NCBI GenBank assembly: GCA_020637055.1
Contig: JACJWR010000003.1
Coordinates: 372,001-436,000, forward strand
Length of the DNA stretch: 64,000 bases
Direction of reading: 5' to 3'
DNA from: Actinomycetota bacterium
GTDB lineage: Bacteria; Actinomycetota; Actinomycetes; S36-B12; UBA10799
Shown here one piece after another: positions 1-8,607 of this stretch. A model generated the notes under the pieces. That model was not told the origin of the DNA and searched no databases. It worked only from the letters and a program-made list of their open reading frames with translations. Position 1 is the first letter of the stretch, and each line of letters opens with the position of its first letter. The position numbers and the translations under genes were made by a program.

Positions 1-191
1 AACGCGTTGGGGGTTCCGAGGTCGACGTCGCCGTGCAGCATCTCGCCGCCCCGGATCGGGCGGAGGCGCTCGCCTTGGAACTGGCCGGACGACTCGGTCG
101 CGACGACATTCTGGTCAACGAGGTGGGTGCCGTCGTGGGAGCCCACGTGGGGCCGGGAATGGTCAGTGTGAGCATCGCACCTCGGCCATGA
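1..191 (+). CDS. DegV family fatty-acid-binding protein, C-terminal end (partial)
   Basis: Reading frame open from the window edge (first full codon at base 3) to TGA at 189-191. The last residues carry the DegV-family C-terminal signature VGAHVGPGMVSVSIAP, close to the usual 'GxHxGPGxLGV'. DegV proteins bind fatty acids and feed them to fatty acid kinase. The stop overlaps the ATG of plsY by four bases (ATGA), so the two lipid-related genes are probably translationally coupled. Only about 62 residues are visible, so the family call rests on the tail. Confidence 0.7.
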   Translation, partial: RVGGSEVDVAVQHLAAPDRAEALALELAGRLGRDDILVNEVGAVVGAHVGPGMVSVSIAPRP

Positions 192-763
192 ATCCGTGGC
201 TGGCCGCTCTGCTGGCGGCAACGGGGGGATACCTTTTCGGGTCCATCAACTTCGCCCTCCTCTTCGCCCGGGCGAAGCGGGTCGACCTGCGAGGTCAAGG
301 ATCCGGCAATCCGGGGGCGACGAATGCCGGCCGGGTGATGGGACGTTGGACGGGTGTGGTGGTGGCGCTGCTGGACATCGCCAAGGGGTATCTGCCGGCG
401 ATTCTCGCGGTCGCGATCTGGGGCGACGCCTACGGTGCGATCGCCGGGGTTGCAGCCATCCTCGGTCACATCACATCACCGTTCGCCGGGTTCCGCGGCG
501 GCAAGGGCGTGGCGACCGCCGGGGGAGTGGTACTCGCGCTTCGACCGCTGTGGGCCCTCCCGGTCATCGTCGTCTTCGGGTTGGTGTTCCTGCTCACCAA
601 GAGGGTGGGCATCGCCAGTGTGGCCGGCGCACTGACTTTGATCCCGACCGCTCTGCTCCTGCGTGAGCGACCCTATGACGTGATCCTGGCTGTAGGCGTC
701 GCCGTGTTGATCGCGGTGCGGCACCAGCGCAACCTCAGGGAAGCCTTCACCTCCTCGGAGTAG
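188..763 (+). CDS. plsY: Glycerol-3-phosphate acyltransferase PlsY
   Basis: 191-residue polytopic membrane protein. It transfers the acyl group of acyl-phosphate to glycerol-3-phosphate, the first step of phospholipid synthesis, at the cytoplasmic membrane. Both hallmark loops are visible: GSGNPGATNAGR at about residues 38-49 and GFRGGKGVAT at about 100-109, with hydrophobic segments between. Length is typical for the family. The ATG overlaps the stop of the DegV gene. A DegV protein next to PlsY fits acyl-phosphate-dependent lipid synthesis. Confidence 0.95.
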   Translation: MNPWLAALLAATGGYLFGSINFALLFARAKRVDLRGQGSGNPGATNAGRVMGRWTGVVVALLDIAKGYLPAILAVAIWGDAYGAIAGVAAILGHITSPFAGFRGGKGVATAGGVVLALRPLWALPVIVVFGLVFLLTKRVGIASVAGALTLIPTALLLRERPYDVILAVGVAVLIAVRHQRNLREAFTSSE

Positions 764-836
764 CCGGCGTCGACGTCATCCACAGTTGCCGAGTTCGGGC
801 TATCCGGCTCTGTAGTGGCTGGATACCTTCGCCGGC

Positions 837-1583
837 ATGGGAGTCAATCACCGCACACCCGAATCCGCGCGGCGGCGGCTGCAGTCGGCATTCGGCGTTC
901 CGGCGATCGTCGAACAGGATGATGCCCCCGAGCCGGACCGGTTGGCGCGGGCGATGCGTCCGGGGTCGGCGCGGCCCTGGCTGCTGACTGCGGCGCTGGT
1001 GCTCGTGCTGCTCGTGGTCGGCGCCTGGTCGGCCTTCGGGAGCATGCCGCGCCCGGCTCAGAATGCGGCCCTGCAAGCCGATGTCGTACTCCCGTCGGCG
1101 GATACCTCACCGGGGAGGGTTCCCGACGATGCGACCGGGCGCGTCGTCGTGCACGTCGCCGGTGAGGTCGCCCACCCCGGCGTGGTGACCCTGCCGGTCG
1201 GAGCGCGCGTGGCGGAGGCCGTGGCTGCTGCCGGTGGCCCGGTCGGCGGTGCCTCACTCGACGCCTTGAACCTCGCCCGTCGGCTCAACGACGGCGAACA
1301 GGTGGTCGTCGGCTCCGCGCTTCCGGTCCCGGCCCCGGCGCCGGGCACAGATCTGGGCACAGGTGTGGGCGTAGGTGGTTCACCTCAGCAAGGTCTGGTG
1401 AACCTCAACACCGCATCTGCGGAGGAGCTCGAGGAGTTGCCGAGGATCGGTCCGGCGACCGCGGAGAAGATCATCGCCCACCGGGAGGCGAACGGCAATT
1501 TCACGTCTGTCGATCAGCTTCTCGATGTCTCCGGTATCGGTGAACGCACGCTTGAAGGGCTGCGCGATCAGGTGCGGGTGTGA
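837..1583 (+). CDS. comEA: ComEA-type helix-hairpin-helix DNA receptor
   Basis: 248 residues: cytoplasmic N-terminal tail, one membrane anchor at about 47-67, an SLBB-like domain (VVVHVAGEVAHPGVVTLP, about 98-115) and a C-terminal helix-hairpin-helix pair at about 187-248 (LNTASAEELEELPRIGPATA). ComEA binds incoming double-stranded DNA outside the membrane during transformation and passes it to the ComEC channel. The gene ends in a GTGA overlap with comEC, so the two are one unit. The start is ATG at 837; no competing start lies close by. Confidence 0.92.
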   Translation: MGVNHRTPESARRRLQSAFGVPAIVEQDDAPEPDRLARAMRPGSARPWLLTAALVLVLLVVGAWSAFGSMPRPAQNAALQADVVLPSADTSPGRVPDDATGRVVVHVAGEVAHPGVVTLPVGARVAEAVAAAGGPVGGASLDALNLARRLNDGEQVVVGSALPVPAPAPGTDLGTGVGVGGSPQQGLVNLNTASAEELEELPRIGPATAEKIIAHREANGNFTSVDQLLDVSGIGERTLEGLRDQVRV

Positions 1584-3958
1584 CCTCTCGGTGGATGACT
1601 CGGTCCCGACTGCTGGTTCCACCCGCGGGCGGTGCGTGGCTTGTCGCGGTGGCGGTACCGCACGGTCCGCCTTGGGTGGTCCCGGTGTTGTGCGCTGCCG
1701 CGCTCGTAGTGGTCGCCGTGGCCGTTCGGCGCTGGGTCCGACAACCGACCTTGGCATCGGTCATGGTGACGGTCACGGCAGCCGTGGTGGCGGTGGTCAG
1801 TCTCAGCGTCGGGCTGCACGTGGCGGTTCGCGACGCCCAACCCTGGCCCCAACTGATCGCCCAGCGTGCTGGTGCAACGGCGGAACTCGAGGTCGTGTCG
1901 CCGGCCCGGGCGGATACCGGAGGTCCGATCTGGCGCTCGGAGGGCACCAGCCAGCGATTCACCGCCAAGGTGCTGACGCTGCGAACGGACGAGCAGGTGT
2001 GGCATCTGCGCTCGACTGTCGCGCTGCGGGCTGACCTCCCGCCCGGCACCCGATTGCTGCGGCCGGGCGATCGCCTCGCCGGTGATTTCCGGGTGGGTCC
2101 GGCCTATCAGACCCACCTGGGCCACTCGGCCACGCTCACCTCCGTCGGTGCGCCGGACGAACTCCAACTCGCCCGATCGTGGACGGTTCTCGCGACCCAG
2201 CGATTGCGCCTGGCGCTGCCCGACGTTGCCCCGGAACAGGCCGACCTCGTGCTGGGCATGGTCTTCGGCGACGACTCGGGGTTATCCGAGGGGACCCGCC
2301 AAGCGATGGTGGACTCGGGGCTGTCGCACCTCACCGCGGTGAGTGGTGCCAACATCGCCATCGTCACGGGATCGGTGTTGCTGCTGGCGCGATTCGTCGG
2401 ACTCGGTTCACGGGTGGCGTTGATTCCGGCGGTGGGTGCGATGGCTGTGTACGTGTACCTGGTGGGACTCCAACCCAGCGTGATCCGGGCGACGGTCATG
2501 GCCGGAATCGCGCTCGCCGGGCTGGTACTCGGCGGCGGCACCGGGGTGGCGGCGCTCGCCGCAACGGTCAGCGGGGTGCTCATCGTCGATCCGTGGCTGG
2601 CAGCCAGCAGAGGCTTCGCCCTCAGTTGTGCGGCCACGGCAGGCCTGATCCTGGTGGCGTCGCCGGGGCGGGAACTGGTGCGGCGAATCGCCGATCGGGC
2701 TCCGGCCCGACTGCGGATGCCGGTCACCGGAATCGTGGCAGCGGCGCTCACCGCTGGCGCCGCCGGACTCGCCACCACCCCGCTCGTCGCCGCGTATGGC
2801 CAGGGGGTCTCGCTCCTCACTGTGGCAGCCAACGTGGCGGTCCTCCCAATGGTCGCGGTGGTGACGGTCACGGGCCTCCTCGTGGCTGTGGTGGCGTGGC
2901 CGTCGCCCGAGTTGGCGTCGCTGATCGGGGTGGCCCCCGCCGCGGGCGCAGGTTGGATCCTGAGCGTGGGAACACTGGTAGCGGCGGTCCCCGGGGGCCG
3001 GCTTCCGTGGCCGTCCGGCGCCTGGTGGGCACTCGGACTCGTCGCGGTGATGCTGGTCGTGGCGCTGCTCGGACGCAGATGGCGGTGGCTGCCGCTCGTG
3101 GCACCCACCACGGTGGCGCTCGGGAGTGTGGTCGCAGCTGTGGTGCCGGGTGCTCTACGCACCACTCCCGGTGACTGGCAGGTGGTGATCTGTGACGTCG
3201 GTCAAGGTGATGCTGCCCTGCTGCGGGCCGGGCCGGACTCGGCGGTTCTGGTGGATGCCGGACCCACCCCCGAGGCTGCCGTCGAGTGCCTGCGGCGCAA
3301 CCGCGTGCGCCAGGTTCCTGCCGTGGTCCTGAGTCACTTCCACGCCGACCACGTCGCCGGTCTCGCCGCCGTGCTCGAGCAGTTCTCGCCGGCGGCGATC
3401 CTGCTGTCGCCGTTGCCCGAACCGGCCGATACCTACGATTCGACGATGGCGGCGGTGGCGCGGACACCCGGGTTGCGGACCTCTTCACCGACCGTCGGGC
3501 AGCAGTTGCGGTCGGGTTGGGTCACGTTGACGGTGCTCGGCCCCGGCCGGGCGATCCGCGCCGGTTCGGCGCCGAACAACAGCAGTCTCGTACTCGCAGC
3601 CACCGTGTCTTCCCCCGCGGGTCGCAGCACCGCCCTGCTCACCGGCGATATCGAACCGGAAGGACAACTGGCCGTGATGAACGCGACTGCGCAACTCGAA
3701 GTGGACGTGGTGAAGATTCCGCACCACGGCTCGGCCAACCAACATCCGAGGTTCGCCACCTGGGCCGGCGCGGCATCGGCCGTCGCCTCGGCCGGAGCCG
3801 ACAACGACTACGGCCATCCGTCGTCGCTCACGCTGGCGACCTGGCAGGCGACCGGGGCGATGGTGGTTCGAACCGATGAGGTCGGCGACGTGATCGCGGT
3901 GACCGGTGCGGAAGGTGAAACCACTCTGCTGACCCGGAAGGTTGATCGCGGGCCATGA
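1580..3958 (+). CDS. comEC: ComEC/Rec2 DNA-uptake channel
   Basis: 792-residue membrane protein for passage of single-stranded DNA into the cytoplasm. Order: N-terminal membrane segments with a soluble DUF4131-like part, the central multi-pass Competence domain (about 210-510) and a C-terminal metallo-beta-lactamase-like domain (about 530-790) with DVGQGDAALL, LSHFHADHVAG (HxHxDH) and a later KIPHHGS. All three modules and the metal ligands are present, so the protein looks functional. GTG start in the GTGA overlap with comEA. I see no pilus genes nearby. Confidence 0.93.
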   Translation: MTSRWMTRSRLLVPPAGGAWLVAVAVPHGPPWVVPVLCAAALVVVAVAVRRWVRQPTLASVMVTVTAAVVAVVSLSVGLHVAVRDAQPWPQLIAQRAGATAELEVVSPARADTGGPIWRSEGTSQRFTAKVLTLRTDEQVWHLRSTVALRADLPPGTRLLRPGDRLAGDFRVGPAYQTHLGHSATLTSVGAPDELQLARSWTVLATQRLRLALPDVAPEQADLVLGMVFGDDSGLSEGTRQAMVDSGLSHLTAVSGANIAIVTGSVLLLARFVGLGSRVALIPAVGAMAVYVYLVGLQPSVIRATVMAGIALAGLVLGGGTGVAALAATVSGVLIVDPWLAASRGFALSCAATAGLILVASPGRELVRRIADRAPARLRMPVTGIVAAALTAGAAGLATTPLVAAYGQGVSLLTVAANVAVLPMVAVVTVTGLLVAVVAWPSPELASLIGVAPAAGAGWILSVGTLVAAVPGGRLPWPSGAWWALGLVAVMLVVALLGRRWRWLPLVAPTTVALGSVVAAVVPGALRTTPGDWQVVICDVGQGDAALLRAGPDSAVLVDAGPTPEAAVECLRRNRVRQVPAVVLSHFHADHVAGLAAVLEQFSPAAILLSPLPEPADTYDSTMAAVARTPGLRTSSPTVGQQLRSGWVTLTVLGPGRAIRAGSAPNNSSLVLAATVSSPAGRSTALLTGDIEPEGQLAVMNATAQLEVDVVKIPHHGSANQHPRFATWAGAASAVASAGADNDYGHPSSLTLATWQATGAMVVRTDEVGDVIAVTGAEGETTLLTRKVDRGP

Positions 3959-3998
3959 CCGTCGAGTCCGCCGCGCCCGGTCTGACATGCTTGTCGCC

Positions 3999-5006
3999 AT
4001 GACGTCGAGTCCGCCGCGCGTGCTGGTGGTGCTCGGTGGGCAGGACTTCTTCGCCGAGCGGGAAATCGCCGCCGCGGCGGCTGCGTGGCGAGGCCTCGGG
4101 GCGGAGATCACCGAAGTTTCGGCCGGTTCGGCCAGCGTGCTCGCCGACCTGATGAATGCTGCGTCGCCGGATCTGTTCGGCGGTGCGCCCACAGTGATCC
4201 TGCGCGACTTCCAACTCCTCGACGAAACCGCCGGCGCGAGGGTGTGCGACATGATCGAATCGTCGGGCACCGGCTGGATCGTGGCCCACGCCGGTGGCCG
4301 CGGGTCCACCAAGGTACGTACTCGGCTGACGTCGTTGGGGACCGTGGTGAAGGCTGAACCGCTGCGGGGACGAGCAGTCGCAGACTTCGTGGTCACGGAG
4401 TTCCGCCGTCACCGCAAGACCGCCGACCAGGCCACCGTCGCCCTTTTGGTGGACGCGGTCGGGGCGGACCCGCGCGGACTCGCGAGTGCTGTGGCGCAAC
4501 TGTGCAGCGACGTCACCAGCGATCACATCGGCCGCGATGAAGCCGCGCTCTACTACTCCGGACACGTCGAGATCAAGGGATACGAGATCGCCGACGCAGT
4601 TGCCGCCAGGGATGTCGCCACGGCGATCGAACGACTGCGATTCGCCCTGCACGAGGGAGGCACCCGCGCCGGGCTGATGACGGTGACCGCGTTGACGGTG
4701 ACATTCCAGCGGTTGGCTGCGGCGAAGACGGCTCGGGGAGGGTCCGCGGGCGCCGCGGACGTGGCCAATGCGCTGAAGATCCCGGAGTGGATGGCGCGCA
4801 GCGCGGTGAACCAGGCACGACGCTGGAGTTCCGGCGAGATCGCTCGAGCGATCGACCGGCTCGCGGAACTGTCCGTGCTGATGAAAGGCGGGTACGACGC
4901 CGCTTCGGCGCTCTCCGACCCGCAGAAGGCCTACCTGTTGGAACGTTCCGTCCTCGAAATCACCGCCGATGTATCCATTTCCGGTGCTGCTGCGTCCATG
5001 GAGTGA
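3999..5006 (+). CDS. holA: DNA polymerase III delta subunit
   Basis: 335 residues from ATG 3999 (an in-frame ATG at 3987 would add four residues). HolA is the clamp-loader subunit that opens the beta ring. The N-terminus (PPRVLVVLGGQDFFAERE) and the C-terminal bundle (helical region ending in KAYLLERSVLEI) fit the delta family, which lacks a catalytic Walker motif. In many bacteria holA follows comEC directly, as here, with 40 bases between the genes. Confidence 0.9.
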   Translation: MTSSPPRVLVVLGGQDFFAEREIAAAAAAWRGLGAEITEVSAGSASVLADLMNAASPDLFGGAPTVILRDFQLLDETAGARVCDMIESSGTGWIVAHAGGRGSTKVRTRLTSLGTVVKAEPLRGRAVADFVVTEFRRHRKTADQATVALLVDAVGADPRGLASAVAQLCSDVTSDHIGRDEAALYYSGHVEIKGYEIADAVAARDVATAIERLRFALHEGGTRAGLMTVTALTVTFQRLAAAKTARGGSAGAADVANALKIPEWMARSAVNQARRWSSGEIARAIDRLAELSVLMKGGYDAASALSDPQKAYLLERSVLEITADVSISGAAASME

Positions 5007-5057
5007 CACACAAGCCGGTGGCGAACAAGTCGCCACCTGTCGGAAGGGAACTCAGTC

Positions 5058-5297
5058 ATGACTCGCAACGAAGGCAATCTCGACCGAATCATCCGGGTGG
5101 TGATCGCCGTCGCCGCGATCGCCGGTGCCTGGGCGGTGAGCTTCGGATCGGTGCTCGGAATCGTGCTCGCAGTGGTCGCGGTGGTGATGCTGGTGACGGC
5201 GGCTGTGGGCTTCTGCCCCTTGTACCGGGTGTTCGGACTCAGCACCTGCCCGGTGAACACCAGCGCGACCGAGCGTCAGCGCACCCCGGTGGCGTGA
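5058..5297 (+). CDS. Small DUF2892 membrane protein
   Basis: 79 residues matching the DUF2892 (YgaP transmembrane-like) pattern: N-terminal NLDRIIRVVIAV, two hydrophobic helices, then GFCPLYRVFGLSTC with the conserved Cys pair. A good GGAAGGGA ribosome site precedes the ATG. In other bacteria such domains are often fused to rhodanese domains; here it stands alone. Function unknown. Confidence 0.8.
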   Translation: MTRNEGNLDRIIRVVIAVAAIAGAWAVSFGSVLGIVLAVVAVVMLVTAAVGFCPLYRVFGLSTCPVNTSATERQRTPVA

Positions 5298-5343
5298 TCC
5301 AAGGTGACCCCACCGGTCTCGGGCCTCGCCTAGTCTGATCCCT

Positions 5344-6120
5344 ATGGAGCAGGCCGAGCTCGCAGAGTTGTTGCCGGCGGAGATCCCCGGGCTACTTCGT
5401 TACGCCACCGCGATGGTGCGCGACACCGACTTAGCCCAGGATCTCGTCGGCGACACTTGCGTTCGGGCCCTGGAACGGTCGGAGTCATTCCGGGCGGAGT
5501 CGTCGCTGGCCACCTGGTTGCACCGGATCCTGCACAACCTGGCGGTGGATCGGGCCCGGTCGCGTCGGGAGGTGCCCGACTCGGACATCGCCGCCGAGGT
5601 GGAGAAGCGGTGGCAGGACAACGACTACACGGTGGACGCCGCGGTCGTGGTCGCGAGGGCCGAAACGTCGGCCGAACTGCACGACGCCCTGATCAGATTG
5701 CCCTACACCCACCGGGCAGCCGTGGTGTTGCACGACGCCCACGGCCTCACCGCCGCAGAGATCGCCGAGGTCTTCGACATCAGCCTGCCGGCGGCCAAAC
5801 AACGCTTGCGACGAGGACGGATGATGCTCGTGACCGCACTGGCCAACGGGGTGGAGCGCCGGGAATCCGTGCGCGGAGTCCCGCTCAGTTGTTGGGAGGC
5901 CCGGCGGCACGTGAGCGACTACCTCGACAACGACGTGGATCCGCGCACTGCCGCGGCGCTGGAGGCCCATCTCGCCGGCTGTCCCACCTGTCCGGCCCTG
6001 TACCGCTCGTTGGTCGCCACCACCGAGGCATTGGCTGGCGAGAACGAAGCGGCGACAAGGGACCCGGATTCGACCATTCCCCCCGCCCTGCAGTCCCGGC
6101 TCCGGGCCGCGTTGAGTTAG
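5344..6120 (+). CDS. ECF sigma factor fused to a C-terminal zinc (zf-HC2) anti-sigma-like domain
   Basis: 258 residues. Residues about 10-80 form sigma region 2 (DLAQDLVGDTCVRALE); about 115-165 form region 4 (YTHRAAVVLHDAHGLTAAE...AAKQRLRRGR). The last third has the zinc anti-sigma pattern C-x25-H-x3-C-x2-C (SCWEARRHVSDYLD ... EAHLAGCPTC). In most systems the zinc domain is on a separate anti-sigma protein; here both are on one chain and no separate anti-sigma gene is adjacent. Inference: a self-contained sensor, perhaps controlled by zinc or redox state. The stop overlaps the convergent rpsT stop by three bases. Confidence 0.88.
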   Translation: MEQAELAELLPAEIPGLLRYATAMVRDTDLAQDLVGDTCVRALERSESFRAESSLATWLHRILHNLAVDRARSRREVPDSDIAAEVEKRWQDNDYTVDAAVVVARAETSAELHDALIRLPYTHRAAVVLHDAHGLTAAEIAEVFDISLPAAKQRLRRGRMMLVTALANGVERRESVRGVPLSCWEARRHVSDYLDNDVDPRTAAALEAHLAGCPTCPALYRSLVATTEALAGENEAATRDPDSTIPPALQSRLRAALS

Positions 6121-6383
6121 GCGCCGACGCCGGCGGCTGCCTTCGCCACCGCGCTCTTGCGGTTGGCGGCCTGGTTCTTGTGGATAACACCCTTCGACAC
6201 GGCCTTGTCCAGGGCGCGCGACGCTCGCTGGGCGGCTGCCTGGGCAGCGGCCGCGTCACCGGCGTCGACGGCTTCCCGCACGTGGCGGACGAGGGTGCGC
6301 AATTCGCTCTTGACCGACTTGTTGCGAAGGCGGTTCTTCTCGTTGGTGCGGTTGCGCTTGATCTGGGACTTGATGTTGGCCAC
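6117..6383 (-). CDS. rpsT: 30S ribosomal protein S20
   Basis: 88-residue basic protein (MANIKSQIKRNRTNEKNRLRN...) of usual S20 length; it binds 16S rRNA early in small-subunit assembly. It is convergent with the ECF sigma gene (stops overlap by three bases) and divergent from lepA across about 200 bases. holA-rpsT-lepA proximity is common in actinobacteria. Confidence 0.97.
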   Translation of the reverse strand: MANIKSQIKRNRTNEKNRLRNKSVKSELRTLVRHVREAVDAGDAAAAQAAAQRASRALDKAVSKGVIHKNQAANRKSAVAKAAAGVGA

Positions 6384-6581
6384 GGTCTACCAATCTGATT
6401 CATCGTGCATGCTCGCGCACGCTCTTGCCGGTGTTGAGGATGTCTGTCGGGTCGCGGACGGCCAAGGCGATCTGCGCACAGCAGACGGCGGCCACGGCCA
6501 GGGTGCCAGTGTAGCGCAGTAGGGCGGCGGCCAGATTCGCTCGGCCCGTGCGCGCGGAAGCGGTCATGGGAAGATGGGCCG

Positions 6582-8444
6582 GTGACGACTGGTCAGCAGC
6601 ACTCGCGATCCGCGGTGAACACGCCGGGATCGACGCCGGCGGAGGCGATCCGCAACTTCTGCATCATCGCCCACATCGACCATGGCAAGTCGACGCTGGC
6701 CGATCGGATGCTGCAGTTGACAGGAGTTGTTTCTGATCGCCAGATGCGGGCGCAGTACCTCGATCGCATGGACATCGAACGTGAGCGTGGGATCACCATC
6801 AAGTCCCAGGCGGTGCGGCTGCCGTACCAGGCAGGCGATGGTCGGGACTATGTGCTGAATCTGATCGACACCCCCGGTCACGTGGACTTCACCTACGAAG
6901 TGTCGCGTTCCCTGGCCGCCTGCGAGGGGGCTGTGCTGCTGGTGGATGCCGCGCAGGGGATCGAGGCCCAGACGTTGGCCAATCTGTACCTGGCGCTGGA
7001 GAACGACCTGCTCATCATCCCGGTGCTCAACAAGATCGATCTGCCGAGCGCCCAGCCCGAGAAGTACGCCGCCGAACTCGCCCACATCATCGGCTGCGAT
7101 GCCGCCGACGTCCTCCGGGTCAGTGCGAAGACGGGGGAGGGCGTGGCCGACCTGCTCGATGCCGTGGTGGATCTCGTGCCGCCGCCGGCCGGAGATCCCG
7201 AGGCGAACCCGCGGGCATTGATCTTCGACAGTGTCTACGACCCCTACCGCGGAGTCGTGACCTACGTTCGGGTCGTCGACGGTGCGCTCTCCCCGAGGGA
7301 GCGCATCACCATGATGAGCACCGGAGCCACTCACGAAGCCCTCGAGATCGGGGTGATCAGCCCGGAGCCCAAGGCGTCCGCGGGACTCGCCGCCGGCGAG
7401 GTCGGCTACCTCATCACGGGAGTCAAAGACGTGCGCCAGTCCAGGGTGGGCGACACCGTCACCTCCGCGGCCAGGCCGGCGGCCGAGTCGCTCGGCGGCT
7501 ACCGCGACCCGCGGCCGATGGTGTTCGCCGGGCTTTACCCGATCGATGGATCGGACTACCCACTGCTGCGTGACGCGCTGGACAAACTCAAACTCAACGA
7601 TGCCGCGTTGGTCTACGAACCGGAGTCCTCGGCGGCCTTGGGATTCGGCTTCCGCTGCGGCTTCCTCGGGTTGCTGCACCTGGAGATCGTGCGGGAACGC
7701 CTGGAGCGGGAGTTCAACCTCGATCTGATCTCCACGGCGCCGAACGTGGTCTACCGGGTGATCATGGAGGACGCAGCAGAGCACGTCGTCACCAACCCGA
7801 GCGAGTTCCCACAGGGCAAGGTGGCCGAAGTGTTCGAGCCGATCGTGCGGGCGACGATCCTGGCACCGTCGGACTTCGTCGGCACCGTGATGGAGTTATG
7901 CCAGCAACGGCGCGGGACGATGCTCGGGATGGACTACCTCTCCGAGGATCGGGTGGAGTTGCGCTACACCTTGCCGCTGGCGGAGATCGTGTTCGACTTC
8001 TTCGATCAACTCAAGTCCCGGACCCGCGGCTACGCCTCGTTGGACTACGAACCCAGCGGAGAGCAGGCTTCGGAACTGGTCAAGGTCGACATCCTGCTGC
8101 AGGGGGAGAAAGTCGACGCCTTCAGCGCCATCGTCCACAAGGACAAGGCCTACGCCTACGGGGTGGCGCTCACCGCCCGGCTGCGCGAACTGATACCGCG
8201 CCAGCAGTTCGAAGTCCCCATCCAGGCCGCGATCGGAAGCAGGGTGATCGCCCGGGAAACGATCAGGGCGATCCGCAAGGATGTCTTGGCCAAGTGCTAC
8301 GGGGGCGACATCTCGCGCAAGCGCAAGTTGCTCGAGCGCCAGAAGGAAGGCAAGAAGCGGATGAAGATGGTCGGCCGGGTCGAAGTGCCCCAAGAAGCCT
8401 TCATCGCAGCCCTCAGCACAAGTGGCGAGACCACCCAGAAGTGA
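6582..8444 (+). CDS. lepA: Elongation factor 4 (LepA), ribosome-associated GTPase
   Basis: 620 residues from GTG 6582, a usual length. GTPase motifs: IAHIDHGKSTL (G1), RGITIKSQ (G2), DTPGHVDF (G3) and NKIDLP (G4), followed by the EF-G-like domains and the LepA-specific C-terminus (GGDISRKRKLLERQKEGKKR). LepA acts on the ribosome during translation and 30S maturation. Divergent from rpsT; the shared upstream region probably holds both promoters. Confidence 0.97.
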   Translation: MTTGQQHSRSAVNTPGSTPAEAIRNFCIIAHIDHGKSTLADRMLQLTGVVSDRQMRAQYLDRMDIERERGITIKSQAVRLPYQAGDGRDYVLNLIDTPGHVDFTYEVSRSLAACEGAVLLVDAAQGIEAQTLANLYLALENDLLIIPVLNKIDLPSAQPEKYAAELAHIIGCDAADVLRVSAKTGEGVADLLDAVVDLVPPPAGDPEANPRALIFDSVYDPYRGVVTYVRVVDGALSPRERITMMSTGATHEALEIGVISPEPKASAGLAAGEVGYLITGVKDVRQSRVGDTVTSAARPAAESLGGYRDPRPMVFAGLYPIDGSDYPLLRDALDKLKLNDAALVYEPESSAALGFGFRCGFLGLLHLEIVRERLEREFNLDLISTAPNVVYRVIMEDAAEHVVTNPSEFPQGKVAEVFEPIVRATILAPSDFVGTVMELCQQRRGTMLGMDYLSEDRVELRYTLPLAEIVFDFFDQLKSRTRGYASLDYEPSGEQASELVKVDILLQGEKVDAFSAIVHKDKAYAYGVALTARLRELIPRQQFEVPIQAAIGSRVIARETIRAIRKDVLAKCYGGDISRKRKLLERQKEGKKRMKMVGRVEVPQEAFIAALSTSGETTQK

Positions 8445-8607
8445 CCGCGCCGTGGCGTGCAGGTGACTCCGGGCTGCTTTGCGCCTACAATCCGTGGGAA
8501 TCATGGTGAGATTCATCACGTGACAACTCGGCTCCGCATCATCGGAGTCCGTACGCCAAGCCAACACCCGGCCACACCCCCGGCCGGCGGAATCGGAGGA
8601 ACCAGCA

